Part shown: positions 13,494 through 27,074 of the stretch, piece by piece
How positions within the stretch are numbered: position 1 is the first letter of the stretch
Layout of the letters: every line of letters begins with the position of its first letter
Assembly (NCBI GenBank): GCA_020091685.1
Contig: CM034595.1
Coordinates: 22,491,564 to 22,555,563, forward strand
Origin: Lutjanus erythropterus
Lineage: Eukaryota > Chordata > Actinopteri > Lutjaniformes > Lutjanidae
Reading direction: 5' to 3'
Length of the DNA: 64,000 bases
Translations under genes and position numbers: made by a program
The notes under the pieces: generated by a model
Told to the model about the DNA's origin: nothing
The model's database searches: none
Seen by the model: only the letters and a program-made list of their open reading frames with translations

Positions 13494-13908
13494 ACTGCAT
13501 TCTACCAAAGAGTGCAGTGTGTTTTTTTTCACACAAGCAGGTAGAGTCAGGTATTTTCCAGTTATTATAAAATGAAAAACACAAAGGATACAAACAGACA
13601 CACACTTGCACGCAGTAGCAGTTCCTTTGTTTATTTTATATGCTTAAAGATCTGGGAGGCCATAACTCTCTGGCTGCCTTAAAAGCATTCTCTTCCGGCC
13701 CTTTGGCTCCATGTGGTAGCAATTAACTTCCTCTGGCTCGGCCATGCAGGTGACTGACACTGGGTGACCACTCCTCGGCCCCCATGCATGTGCTAATGAA
13801 GCCGAGTTTCCTGGTTGTCTTTTTTTATAAAAAGTGAGATATTCAGTTTTGTGTTCCATTGCCTCCCTTGAGTGTTGGACCACTTTGACAGTCACCAGTT
13901 ATATATTG

Positions 13909-14290
13909 TACACTGTAAAAACAAACTTTGTTTTAACTTATAAAAGCTAGTGTCTGGGCTGCCGCAAAAATTTTAAGTTGACTGGAAAACTGGGAAAGAC
14001 AAGTTGATGCAATTTTCTAATGATTCAAAACAAATAAACTTTTCTCGTCAAATAAACTTGATATTAATACAGTTGTACTTGAGAAAACATGTTGCCAGTG
14101 TTTTGAAAACAAGCACCTATGACTTAACTATAAAGGAGAGTGTCAGGAGAGTTTTAACTCACAAACAATGCATGCTGGGAAGTCTCCTAATATGTCATTT
14201 TTTCAGAGGGATAATTTAACGTACTCAACTCTGTACAGTACATTCGTTCAACTCACCATTTCAACTGATATTTATTAGTCCTGAAAGTAA
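13909..14290. repeat. Repeat with CACTGTAAAAA start and AATGCATGCTGGG core
   Basis: It starts ACACTGTAAAAACAAAC and contains AAGTTGACTGGAAAAC and CAATGCATGCTGGGAAG. A degenerate relative lies at about 8130-8330 (ATTCCCAGAATGCATTG). Probably a non-autonomous DNA element. Confidence 0.5.
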
Positions 14291-14333
14291 GTACTTGAAA
14301 GTTTAATTTCATTTTTGTATATGTATGTTAATT

Positions 14334-14650
14334 AGAGCTGTGGCAATTCATCAATTAATTTATTATTAATCAATTATTAAATTAATCATGAACTATTTTG
14401 ATAATTGATTAATAGGCAAAATTCTCTGATTCCAGCTTCTTAAATGTGAAAAATTTCTGGTTTATTTACTCCTTTATGACAATAAACTGAACGTCTTTGG
14501 GTTATAGGCAAAGCAAGACATTTGGGGATGTCGCCTTGGGGTTTGGGAAACACTGATCGACATTTTATAGACCAAACAACTAATTGATTAATTGCGAAAA
14601 TAATCAACAGATTAAGTGATGATGAAAATAATTGCTAGTTGCAGCCCTAA
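14334..14650. mobile_element. hAT-like element, AGCTG...GCAGCCCTA family (copy 1)
   Basis: It begins AGAGCTGTGGCAATTCATCA, has CAATTATTAAATTAATC inside, and ends GTTGCAGCCCTAA after AAAATAATCAACAGATTAA. These are the common teleost GGGCTGCAACTA-type inverted ends. Confidence 0.7.
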
Positions 14651-17600
14651 AGTTAATGAGAAAAGATTAGCTGAGTCCACTGCATTCCTGTATGATTTTT
14701 TTACAGTGTGTATCTGTTGAATGTTTTGGCAACTTGAACACTGGTATTTTCTCCTCTTTTTTGCTAGAAAACCTGGTTATTCTCAGCTGTAGGGTGATAT
14801 GTAGCTGCATTTTGCAGGTGGGACCAACTCTGCTGTCTCTCAAAACTGAGCCATGTTATTCATGTTCTCACTGAAATCTGTATCCATCCATTTCAGCATG
14901 AATTGCACGCAAGTTTCAAAACAAATAAACACCAGCCAAGGCGGTTTCTATGGAGAAAATCAATCTGTGTGGAGGGATGTCAGGATTGTTAGGAAGAAAA
15001 GGTAAATAGTGAAGCGGAGTGGGCTGCAGACTTTAATGTAGTGTTTACACTGTAATTAGTCTTTGCAGAATGAGATTCCTGACAGAGGGTCTGAGACGGC
15101 GTGGCATGATAAAATAAACTCTAAACAGCACTGTTTCAAGACATCCTCCATGGACCATAAACCAAGACGGCCTCCACAGACTACAACCACCCCTCTCTAA
15201 TTTTCAAAATGGGTGGTCGGATTTTTTTTCTCCATCTCACTCTTGCTCATTCTTTGTCTTTCTTTTCCTCCTCCATCCTTCCTTTTTGTTTGTTCTCTCT
15301 GTTGTTTATACCACTCATCCTCTTCACTTCTTTGCATTTTTGCATGTTCTCCTTATTTTTTGTTTTGTTCCTCTCAGTGTTTGTTCCTCGACTTCCTGCT
15401 TCCCTCCCATCCAGCGTGAACCCAGGTTGCAGCTTTGACTTCCAGCTCTCTGCAGGCCCCTCCGGACTCTGACTCAATGACACAGTCTACAGCCATGCGT
15501 GCAGAAAGGGGGGACGACTGGGGCTCATTCAGAACTGTGTCACTGTCCACCTGAGCAAACAGAGTCTCGGAGAGGCAGGGAGAGAAAGAGGCGGGAGAGA
15601 AACTGGTAGGGAGAACCAATTGGTGAGGGAGGGCTGGCAGAGTGACAGCCAATGTACAATAACATTAGTCTTCCGCTTTGGCCCAAGTGAGCGCTCCTTC
15701 TGGACACAACTCTGCTTCAACGTTTCTTCTTATTCTTTTTTTTATTTTTTTCTCGTCTCTTTTTCTTGCGTGGAGCTCCCTCCAATGGAAACACATTCCT
15801 GTCATGCCTCACTGCTGTTCCCTGTTTAGATTTCTCATTACAAACAGCATTACACGCATGGGCTGGAGCTGGCCGGAGCACAAGCCAGGCAGAGGCCGGG
15901 GACCTCGGTCCTCCACAGCCTCCAGGAGAGAGATGAAGATGAAGGAGCTGCAGGGTCTATTACATGGAGACACAAAACAGGAATTAAAACCATTTTAAAG
16001 GATGAACATGTAATGTATTTACTGTACTGAACCATAAAATGGCCAAGATATGTCATCAGACATTAGGGAAATTTGCTAAGATAGAAATACTGGCTTCTAT
16101 GATAAAAACGCTACAGCCAGCATGTTCTCCTTTGAAACTTCCATTCTGGCGCAGAACTTTTGTTTTTGTTTGCCTGTTTTATTCACTTTACATGCCAAAT
16201 TAGTAAATGTCTATTTATGAGGCATAAAAAATCATTAATAATCTTTAAGAATGAATAGATGTTTATAACGGTGAAATATGTTAATGGAGTCTGGCAGGCA
16301 GTAAGGCAGGCAGTCACTGAACTCCAACTCCAGAGTGGTTTTTTTTGGAGCAGTGGGCTTTTGTTTTCAGGATAACAGGCTTAGTTTTACATTGACAGAT
16401 ACTTGAGTTATGAAAAGCTGATCAATTTACAGTGTCGGACTTGTCTTTTCTCGTCATTGTCAAAGTATAATCTTGCGCTTGTCCAACATGTTTTCATCCC
16501 AACTTGTCACATATCGACACTTTGTTACCCTTCACGTCTCATACTGGTGCACAAGGTACCCTTTAAGATGTGGTTAACACTGTGAAATGTTCATAGTTTG
16601 AGTAGGTTTAGGCACAAAAACTTAAAGCTGGCAAAAGTACACACATTCTTTTCCTAGGTAGAAGTACTGGTACTTCTTAAGTCAAATAAAAGTGACAAAG
16701 TACATGATCTGAAATGTACTCAGAGTATCCAAGTAAAACAAAGCCCTCAAAAGAAAAATGTAAGTGCAGTGAATGAATATTTGTACTGTCTTACTTCCCA
16801 CCTTTGCAAAAATTACTTGGGTAGTTTTGTGATGAGACCATGTTTGGCATTAGAATAAGTATATTACATTACACACATCATGTGATGTCACTGAAGCAGC
16901 TCGCAAGATGAAAGTCACATGACACACGTCACATGAAGCACATAACCTTATGTTTCATACCACCTTCACTAGCGTTTTATTTTCTATTTGGGACACGAAT
17001 CCCAGTCTCCTGGCTGAAAGTTTGTTTGAGCCAACTATCCACTCCCTCAGTGCGTCTCATACAGGAATGGGTGGGTTTACATTCAAATCATTTGAAAGCC
17101 TGGTGCATCTCTTTCAGCCGCTAAATGGGACTCTGCGCATCTGTATAAGTCACTGTTGGGCGGTGACAAAACATTGGTATTTGATGAGCTGTGAATAAGA
17201 ACTGACTGGCCGTGTATGTTCAGTGTTCCTGCAGCCTGCAGGCCGGGGGGAAACAACTCACTTCAACCAAAGATCATATATTAATGAGGGATTTATCCTA
17301 CTTAATATACCGTCTATGGCTCGAACTTGCTATTTGGACTGCAGTGTTCATTTTTGAATGCTAGGGTGTTACATATCGCCCCTTTAACTTTCTACATCTA
17401 TTAGTTGTGAGGAGAGGAGAAAACAAGCTGTAATATATGTCCATCATAAGAGGAAAAATGCATTTTGCAAACTGAACTCACGCTGAACCCCAGACATTCT
17501 GTAGCTGCCTTTAGTCGTTGCAAAACTTCAAATAAAACCGAACAGAAACCTTGGGAAATTTCAAAACTTTTCCTTTGATATTAAACTGTCATGAGTACCG

Positions 17601-18789
17601 CCAGTCCATCTTTTGATTTTGAAACTTCCCTGTTATGTGTGGATATGACGAACCCCCAATTTCCATCTCGACGATTTATGATTATGAAGTGGAGCTGCCT
17701 CACAGGATACCAGAACTTTATGGAAAGCAGACCTCCTTCTTTCTCCCCACACTCTCTCATCTCTGTCCAAGTGCAGCACCAGAGGACTGGAGCTGCCATG
17801 ACTCCCCAGGCTGTCTGGGTATTGTTGACTGACACCTGACTTTGTCTATTAGTGTGAAAAACTGGGGTTACAACATACTACCTGTGCAAAAATGATACTG
17901 AGGGGAAAGAGCGTACAGCAAGAATCGTGCAAGAACTGCTTGGTTTCAGTATCAACAATGACTTTTTGCAGTTCTGAGGGGTAAAAGTGATTTTCCTCAT
18001 AGCAGTCAGTGAAATAAGGCATAACTTCCACACAATATAGAACCAATTCCTGTTTTCATCAAGTTTCCACCTGAAACTTTTCCAAAACTCAACACAGAGA
18101 CGGTTCTTCATCCTCATCTTGACAGAAAGTAAATGAGCTTTCTGATTTTTTTACCACTGTGTAGAGAAAAACAGACAATTGTGACGCGTTACTACCCATT
18201 CTCTCGTGCCAGAAGGAGTCTCGCAGACAATCTGCTCTCAATTTCTTCAAATCCAAGGAATCACGCTCTGTGCTGCGGCCAAGATATAAGTGATAACAGT
18301 GGGCAAGGTCTTTTGAAGATATGGTGTGGAGATCTCAAAAGAGACTGTCTGTTGTCTTTCATGTATAGATGGGTACTTTATATACAGTAATATTCATGTT
18401 TCCTTTTTATCTCAAGTACAACGATAGAAGTTTTATTTATGGAGCTGTCAGAGATGTGTTCAGATGACGATGAGCTGTGCAGTTCAGCGTCTTTGTCTCA
18501 TAAAGAAGAGTTGTGTTATGCAGCATCATAAACAGGCAGCACATTGTGACTTCATATGTGATTATTTGTGCTTCAGAACATAAATCTCATCATGACAATC
18601 TCTCATGAGAATGTTATGTTTTTATTTATAGAGTATTGTATGTCTGTATGAACGCTATTGGAGACGTGACAGGTGGGAAACATAGATGCAAAATGTAAAA
18701 GATGACAGCGTAAAAAAAAAAAAGGAACTATTGGAAATCTGGGAAGCAGGGACAAACAGCCTGCCTGAATCCGCCTACCAGCACCTCTA
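14651..18789. other. Non-coding DNA
   Basis: Pyrimidine-rich plus strand at 15220-15380 creates spurious hydrophobic ORFs. Another TTAA-type repeat end, CGCCCCTTTAA, lies near 17378-17388. No gene recognised. Confidence 0.5.
16640..16806 (+). repeat. Fragment of a GTACTTAAGTA-type teleost repeat
   Basis: Multiple GTAC words (AAGTACTGGTACTTC, GACAAAGTACATG, AATGTACTC) and the ending TACTTCCCACCTTTG fit the partner end of the CAGTGGTGGAATGTA repeat. Confidence 0.45.
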
Positions 18790-18945
18790 AATAGATTAAA
18801 CAAATGAGCTATGATGTATCAATTAGTCAGTTTTAGAAGCGCTTGTAGGAGGATTTTGTTATCTTTGGACAAAGCCAGGCTAGCTGTTTCCCCCTGGTTT
18901 TCAGTCTTTGTGCTATGCTAAGCTAACCAGCTGTTGGCAGCAAGA
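18790..18945 (+). repeat. GCTAAGCTAACCAGCTG repeat (copy 2)
   Basis: Contains CAGTCTTTGTGCTATGCTAA and GCTAACCAGCTGTTGGC, the same family as 11200-11345, preceded by AAGCCAGGCTAGCTGTTTCC. Confidence 0.55.
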
Positions 18946-19952
18946 CCAAGTTATAACCAAGACCAAAGCAGGGTGAGAATGAGTCAAGACCAAGTGCTGT
19001 GTAACTGTGGGTGTCCAGTGTTATCTGCATTGTGTTTTGATGAAGAAGCCCAGACCATGCATATCTTTAATCTGTGTTTATTTCAACAGACAGAGGTAAA
19101 TAACAAAATCCTCTGGTCCTGTGGTCAAATCAAAATCACAGTCAAAATACTCTGGTCAATCGTGATCATATAACTTGAGTTCCTAGACAAACTAAATGAC
19201 ACAGGAATATGCTTGCATACTGCACAATATATTTAAGATATTAAATACACTTGTAAATGTAGTAACAGAGAGGCTAAGATGCCAAAACTTCTACGACCAC
19301 AACATCACAAACCTCTCCCATGGAGTTCAACAGCAAAAGGGCAAGGTAAAGGTGGGAGACACCACTTTTTTAGGACACAACCCCAAAAGTGAACTTGAAT
19401 AGTACAGATTCTGAGTCTCAAAAATTCCACATATTTAATAGGGAGGCCTACACGTGTTAGGTTATAACTGTATATAATACAGATTTTGTGTAATTATAAT
19501 ATTAGATATTACAAATATATTAAACACTATTACACATGTTACTGCTGTATTTGACTTTGTTACACTGTCACATCTCTGGCTCTATCACCTATATACATTT
19601 TCACCATAGCTTTATGTGACCTATCTCAACAATATTTATTACAAGTCAAAAACATAATTTAGCTAGCTAGTTTTGTTAGCATCAGTTACACTTATATTAC
19701 CTGTCAATATGTTTCCTTTCTAAGTGCTGAGAAAAGTGTGAGGTGGTCCTAGCTGTCTCTATAAATGTTGCATTGTATACTTTACACTGCTGCATGTTTC
19801 ATTTGGATGTTGTTTTGTAGATGAACTCTATATTGTTTAGGTAAACAAATTTTATTTGCAATGATCTGGCTGTCATCTCCTCCTACCACAGCTTCGTCTC
19901 TTGTCTCCCGAATTCGCTTTCTTTAAGTGCATGTGAAGGGGCTGTTGTAGTG

Positions 19953-20315
19953 GTGTAAGAAAATATCAATACATTTGAGTACTGCAATATTATGTTTTGT
20001 GATATGCAATTTCGTCACATATATCAATTCTCAAAAACACTGTATTGTGAGATTGTAATACATGCAAGAATTTATTTTTTCATTTTGTGTTGTGTTTAAA
20101 CCACAATTGCTAGATAGCAGTGTTGTTACCTATCGTCACTGTTCTGATTGCATAAAATAGTCAACTTATTTTTATTCAGATTTAATGCAGATGATGGTGT
20201 GTTCTTTATGCTTTGACAGTTTTCCTGAAAATGAATTAAAAAATAGGAATACATCAATTTGTTTTCAGGCAATATATTGAAATTTATTGAATCATAACCC
20301 CTGTATCAGGATAGG
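19953..20315. repeat. GTAAGAAAATATCAATACA repeat
   Basis: It begins GTGGTGTAAGAAAATATCAA and ends near AATCATAACCCCTGTATCAG, with alternating ATATCA words. It resembles a widespread teleost repeat; diverged. Confidence 0.5.
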
Positions 20316-23300
20316 TATTACCAGTTTCTTGCCTGCAACTGTTCTTGCCAGTAACAGTAACAGTAATATTCAATCACAGTAATGATGTTAACAAATAAAT
20401 CAGACAATGCACATGCAAAGTGATATCCCTGCACAGTTGTAGTCTTAACCAGTCTTGAAAAAAAAAATTCAGAGTCCTCTTTCTTGGAGACAAACCGAAT
20501 TAAAATGTGGCTTATTCTGAGACCTTCAAAAAGTGGTCTTAAGGTCATTTAGAGACGAGTCTAAAACTGACAGTAGTTGGCAGTAGATTCATATCCACTG
20601 TACAAACATGTGGCATAACATATAACTCTCAGCAAGAAAGCAAATGGGAGTATTTACCAAAATGACAAACGTGCCCTTTAAGCCCAGTCACTAGAATTGA
20701 AAGCTCAGAACTGCTGAAATCCACATGTGTAAACACTTGAGTAATATTTGAGGTTTATTTTCACTCACTAATAAAGTGGCTTGGGAGGAAATTCCCCTGA
20801 AGAATGCAGGCTGTCCAACTTTGTGTCCAGAAGCCAGCACTCAGACCAGGAGTGAGAGAAAGTTGAGGCCACCTGTTTCCCACTCACTTCTACTACTCTC
20901 TTGGCATAATGCAGGCTTGTTCATGGCAGATTAACACCAGGCCATATGAGGTGGCAGTGCCAGCTGAACTTCAAAACATGAGGGGAACTGCCATGAACTG
21001 CAGTGCACCACAATTTGCGGCATCCAATGAATTTAAATCACATGATCCCCTCATATAGATGGTGATTTCCCACTTTGTCAAAAGAAATGCTCTGTCACGA
21101 CTCTTAGCGCCGGCGTGGGCACACATTCCCGTCTGGTCGGGTAACACATTCTTACATTACATTAGTAGTGCGTTATGTTCAGTCAACAACATGCCTACAC
21201 TGTGGTGTTCAATTCAAACTGTGATGTAGCACCGGGGATCTGTCACAGTGCTGTTTCACAGTCTGGCCCTCACCCAAACCAGTTACACAACATGAAATTG
21301 TGTACTTTATTCCTCATTATGAATTATGGGAATTATAGTGACTGTCCAGGGCACACCAAGACTGTACTGACTTCTAAAACTTTTCAGAGCTCATATATTG
21401 ACCAGAAACTTTAACTTCAAACTCTTCGCTCTCCCTCAGGACTCCACAGTGGTTTCATGCAGCAGAGATAAACAACTTTTGCCAAACTGAAGCATAATTT
21501 AAACACACGGCTGCCTTAATTTGATTTGTCTCCGGGTAGAACAAATCCATAATTAATGCCTCAATTTCATTTGACATTAAATTAGCTTATAAACAATTAA
21601 GACTGAGCTGATCATTTAATTTCATTCATTCATTCATTTTCTGTAACCACTTATTCCAGAAGGGTCGCTGGGGGCTGGAACTGACATTGGGCGAGAGTAA
21701 TCTTTGCAGGTTCTTAGAACATGGAGGAAACAGACAACAACGGGTTGAAGGAACCTTTTTGTTCCCTGAAAAGTAGTTCCTGGGACTAAAAGTTCCAGTT
21801 ACTATGGGTGGAGACACAGCTGTTTGTATCCTAAGTATTTAACCACATTTTGTGGTCCTCGTGGTTCAACTATTATCACGGAAGAAGGTCATAAAATGTA
21901 GTAGAGAGCTGTAGAAAATAACAAGTCCTCGTGTTGAGGATTTTTTTTCCCCCAACCTGCTGTTTCCAAGGACAAGAATGAACATTCAAGCAGCACTGTT
22001 AACTCCCTGAATACTGAATGCACTTGCCCTTTGCACATGGGACAAGTTAGCCTTCAGGGCTTTCTGCCAGAAATCTTTCTGGCAGAAAATCCAGACAGGG
22101 CTATAAGAAGTCAGGTGACATAATATAAAGAGCAACACAGTCTTCTCAAAGAGCAGTTTGTGGTGGTAGGATAGATTAAGGGCAGAAATTACACCAGGAG
22201 ACTGGGGTTTTAGTCCCATGTGAAGCTTATTGTTGACTTATTGTCAGTATTTGGTTTGGTTGAGGCAAAATTAGGCAATAAAAAGGGTTAGGGTGGCTTG
22301 GTTAGGTTTAGGAAATGGTCATGGTTTAGGTTAAAATAGACCATTAACCATGAATTAGTTTTCTGCGATTTTCTGACAGAAAGATGTCTGCAATAAAGTC
22401 CTAAAGGGTCATTTATCCCATGTGCTTCAGTCTGACCCTTTGTGTCAGTATGTTGTCATCCTTAAATTGTCATTCTTAAATTTGTTGTTAATATTTGATT
22501 TTGTTATCTGATTGAGATATTTGCAAATTATGAGTTTTCACAGAACTGATTGAAAAATGGCAGACCAGTACAAGTACTAATTTTAGTTGACATACTGATT
22601 CATTTTGACATTTTTGTTTGCAGAATTCATATTTATTTACTAGATTTAAATAAACTATTTTAATATTACTCTATACAGTGTCTGAGAATACTTGAAACTA
22701 AGCAAGTTAACACAGTAGCAATAAATCTAACATGAGACAGCCCACAGGCTTCAGGCATCTCCTCTCTGCAGTGTATTTGAATGATGACGTTATTTGGAAA
22801 TTGCACAGATGAGCAAACATGGCAGCAGCAACATTAATGGAGCTTGGAGCCCTGCTTTTCCCACTGTCTCCGACCTGCTGCTCTGTTGCACCAACACGTG
22901 CCTCATGTATCCACACACAGATGATTCCCTCAGAGATTAGCCTGTGATATAGTGTGTAGCGTGAACTCCCTAGCACGCAGATGCCTCAGGGACCTTTTCA
23001 GGGGCCCTCATTTTATTCTCTCAATATATAGCGATAATGAGAGAGCCCTTAAACTTGGCTTGAAAAATATTTCCCTCGGAGCAATGCTCCCCCCGGCTGC
23101 ATTCCTCATCCCACACTATCTTGTGTCTTAAATCTCCTGGAATATCTTAAAATAAAGCTATGAACCACAATGTAAAAGATTTCTCATGCTTTCCACAATA
23201 CGGACTATGTGTTGAACATATATTTGTTGAATGAGGATTTATTTGAATGATTTTAATTATTGTTTTACTCGTTATTTAGAGGCTAGACTTTGATGTATCT

Positions 23301-25210
23301 GAATATTTTTGCAAGAACAATTTTTCTTTGAAGAGTGAGGTTATTATGTGGTGTTTCAGTCAGGCCATTATTATTGGCGTTCTGTGTTTCCCTCATGATT
23401 ATGTCCCAAGTTAATACATAGTATTTGCCATGCCATATAGATCATGAGACAAACCCCAGTGGTCCCAGTGGTCACAAGCCACAAATGGCAAAATTTTAGA
23501 AGAACTGAGCTGGAACTCAAAATGATCCCTTGGCATAGGCTTGTAGAAGAAATCACAAGTCTTACGAGCCCTCGGGGTGTCATTTCGCCTGGCGGTGCAT
23601 TCAGGCAACACTTACAAACACGTCCTGTCCAACTAGCTGGAGAGCAGCAGACTTGCTTTATGGGGTCTGGATTGGACGGTGTGAGGGAGGTAGGCACGTA
23701 AAAGTGCCTGGTCGCAGGAATCAAAGAGAGGAGACGGCATCCCACGGACGCCGGAGCCCCACTGATGGGATTCTCACAGACAGGAGAGGCCAGGTTTGCC
23801 GGTCCCCATCTCCTCTGTGGAGAGGCCACTTCCCCGGGCCACTGTGGTTCCTCAGTATCACCTATCAGCCGGGTCAATCAGTGGCTGAGATAAAGCAGTT
23901 CCTTAGGCCGGATGGTCTTTGAACACAGCAGGGGAAGAACTCCCCCACGTCTCTTATCTCATTAAACTTGAAAAGGTATATTAATCTTTGAAAGGCTAAG
24001 ATAACGGTATGGATGACACCAGTCAGAGAGACTGACAGTAATATAAACGCTATCTATGTTGGGTCATCAATGTTTCATCTCAGGAGGCGAGTGAAAATGT
24101 GGAATTCTTCCTCTACTCTTGAAAGGATGTTTTTGAAAATGTTCACACCACATTTACGCGGCATCCTTTGACGTCTCAAATGTTGTATGGCCCAATATCC
24201 CTCCAGATTTTCACTATCTATTGTCTGTGTGACATCAGAGGAAAATGGCTGCAGTGTGAATACAGTGAATGAGTCACGTTTCACATTCAGAAGTTTTTGA
24301 CGAAAAAACACATATTCCATTCATGAATATACAATATTTAAAATGCTTACTTAACAGACCAAGCTTCATTTTTGAAATACAGTTTTAGATGCACTAGTCT
24401 CATAAACTACATGATTTAATGTTGAATGACAGGCACACAGGCCATCAAAGAAAAGAAATCTTGGACTCACAGACATCACAGGCCACAAAGAATCCAAGAG
24501 AAATGAGTCAACTGCACACCCGTCTGACATCAGTCCCTTTTTCCCCCTCCTTTCTTTTTTGAGGTGCACTTTTTCACACCAGCACACAAAACAGTCTCCT
24601 CTGTTTGCTGCCAGCAGCACTGCACTGTCCTACACCTCGAGCATGGTTAAGAGCGCATGGAAAGAAAAACACCACGTTGTACCACCAGATGCCAGATTCA
24701 TACAAATCTGGACTGCACACGAGAAAGCTGGAAAATGTTCTTTACGCGTTGTTTTAGCCCTCTGTCATCTTCGACTTTGGTGGGCAGGGTTTGAAACAGC
24801 AGAGGTTCATCTAACGAATGACTTCCTCATTTATCTCGACTGAGGAGGCAAATTTATTCACACTCTATGTATCAAACTCTACAACAAGAAAAATGAGGAA
24901 AACCCAAACTAATTTAACATTTAACATCAAACACATTTGTCAGTGTAGTTTTATTGAGATGATATATGGCTGAGGTGACTCTTAGCTTGTAATTCTAAGC
25001 AGCATAAACCATCTATTGATAGGTTTGTTTGTGAAATTTCATTTGAACTTGAACATTTGTAAGCAAGGTTATATTCAGAATACTGGCAATATGCCACTTC
25101 TTTGCTGTAAGTCAGTCTTATCTGTCAACCATCTGCCCACTTTAAAAATAATACCTAAAGCCAGCACATACACAGATGTTCAGGACAAAGTTGAGTAATC
25201 TAAATTTCAT

Positions 25211-25211
<1 letters not shown>
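20316..25211. other. Non-coding DNA with possible regulatory blocks
   Basis: The block 21480-21625 is dense in TAAT/ATTA words and looks unique. The block 23430-23930 is GC-richer and contains a 168-codon minus ORF without any recognisable domain. The 28-bp palindrome lies at 22061. No gene recognised. Confidence 0.5.
22061..22088. repeat. 28-bp palindrome
   Basis: TTTCTGCCAGAAA and TTTCTGGCAGAAA are exact reverse complements separated by TC. Confidence 0.9.
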
Positions 25212-25241
<30 letters not shown>

Positions 25242-25285
25242 AAGAAGAAGAAGAAGAAGAAGAAGAAGAAGAAGAAGAAGAAGAA
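25212..25285 (+). repeat. (AAG)n microsatellite
   Basis: An uninterrupted run of about 24 AAG units. Confidence 0.95.
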
Positions 25286-26483
25286 TTGCACAAACTGCAC
25301 CCTCCAGTTGTCTGTATCTGCTTATTCTCAGGCCCATGTTTTCTGAATGGAAACGCTGATGCAATGAATGTTCTGTTGCAGTGTAACTAGTTTCTATGTC
25401 CTCTCAGGGATTAAAAGAGACAGCGTTTAATCATATTCATCATATAAAATTATGCTCCATTATGTTATAACAAAACATTCATCTCTGATTCTTTGGTTTT
25501 CACCAAAGATTTTAACCCTTATTTTTGTCCCTAATACCAACAAATGAGTACAAATTTTTAATGCTGTATTGAATATGTTTCTGAATCCACTGACTCTTAT
25601 GGGGCTTTCAGACAAAACACAATGACTCCAATTAGACAAAGGCTTGTGCTGAACCCAGCAGTGAGCACAGCTGAAACTGTATTGTTGATCTGCAAAGTAT
25701 TCTACTGATACAAAGTCTTCAGTTGAGATACTAGCATCACTAGGATCGATACCAAGAAGTGGATGCATCACATGTTCAATGATGTCCTGGGAACATGAAT
25801 ATTCTTCTTAGTGCTGCAATATTTGCATCTCTGCAGCTGTTGTATGCATGCAAGTTAAATGGATTTTTCAGGTTTGTGAGCCGTTGGGTCTAGAGCAGTG
25901 AGCTGAAGAAAACACAGGTGCAGGTCCTCCTAGTTGTTTTCTTTACTCCAGCTGAGCAATGTCATCAACAAAGGTGTGTGTGTGTGTGTTAGACCCACCA
26001 ACTGAAAGGTGGCCTAATCCAGAGGGTACTGACATGTTTTTAGTGGCATGTATTAACCTGGGAGCTGACATCTATTGATTAGAGACCACAGAAAGCAACA
26101 TTTCTTCAGCTGTTCTGTAGTAATTGGGAGGTTTGGCTTTGCTTGGTCAGGAGAATATAAGGGCTTGCAGTTAAACTCCATAATCATGTGAGGTTTCATC
26201 TGCAGGTTTACTCTGGGAATTCTCCTTGAAATGCTTTTGTTATTACTGTAAAATAATCTAAAACTTAAATTGTGTGCATATTACTATAAATCAAAGATTA
26301 ACCTATTATTAGGATGCCTAAGTAAGTTAACCTCACACCATAGCACCATTACTCTGCATGTGTGGTAGGCTTTAGCCTAAGTCGCTAATAAGGGAAAGTT
26401 TGAGTGTGTCTCCAAGAGAAGATATCACTTACTTCAGGGCACTGGTTAGGTCGCCCAGCCTTCTCCTCAGTCTTTGGTCAGTG

Positions 26484-26652
26484 CAAGACAAATTTTATTT
26501 GTATAGCCCAAAAATCACAAATCACAATTATAGTCTGCATAGCATCATCTGTCCTCAGACCCTCTACTATAAGGATAAACCCCTCCCAAAAACCCTTTCA
26601 CCAGCGACAAAAATGGGAGAAACCTCAAGAAGAGCATCAGAGCAGGGATCGC
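26484..26652 (+). repeat. Teleost interspersed repeat (TTTTATTTGTATAGCCCAAA)
   Basis: The sequence contains ATTTTATTTGTATAGCCCAA, CTGTCCTCAGACCCTC and GGGAGAAACCTCAAGAAGAG in the order known from a widespread fish repeat, diverged by point changes. The ORFs across it are not genes. Confidence 0.6.
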
Positions 26653-27074
26653 TCAGTTAGTTATATATTTTTTTCAGTTTTTGTGTCAGTTGAAATGATG
26701 ACAAACATAATGCAGAGTGGTGTAGGCAGCAGATTACATAATTCTGTTTTTTTTTTCAATGCCTTTAGGTCTGTGTTTTACAACAAGAGGCACTGAGGCC
26801 CACAGCTGAAAATCATTTGCACCTGTGTAGCAGGTCCATCAGTGTCTCTGTGCACCAAAACAACCCATCACCAAAAACCTACACAACTTATTTATGTCCT
26901 ATACATCCTGCATTAACATAATGTATACCTTGAACATAGCTGTAAAGAATCCAAAAGAGTTAGACAGAGATTTTTGTAAGAGTTAGATCTTTTGAAGGGA
27001 AGTGCTTTCCCAGTATTTCGTTTGTGGTGCTGAAACAAAAGTCATATGTTTCCAAAGTTGAACACCCAAAGGTA

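Noticed and set aside
15209-15483. Hydrophobic ORFs resembling membrane segments
   Set aside because: They come from a pyrimidine-rich tract (TTC/CTC codons), open in several frames at once.
23371-23877. 168-codon minus ORF as a gene
   Set aside because: No recognisable domain or family, and no supporting start or splice context; kept only as a curiosity.
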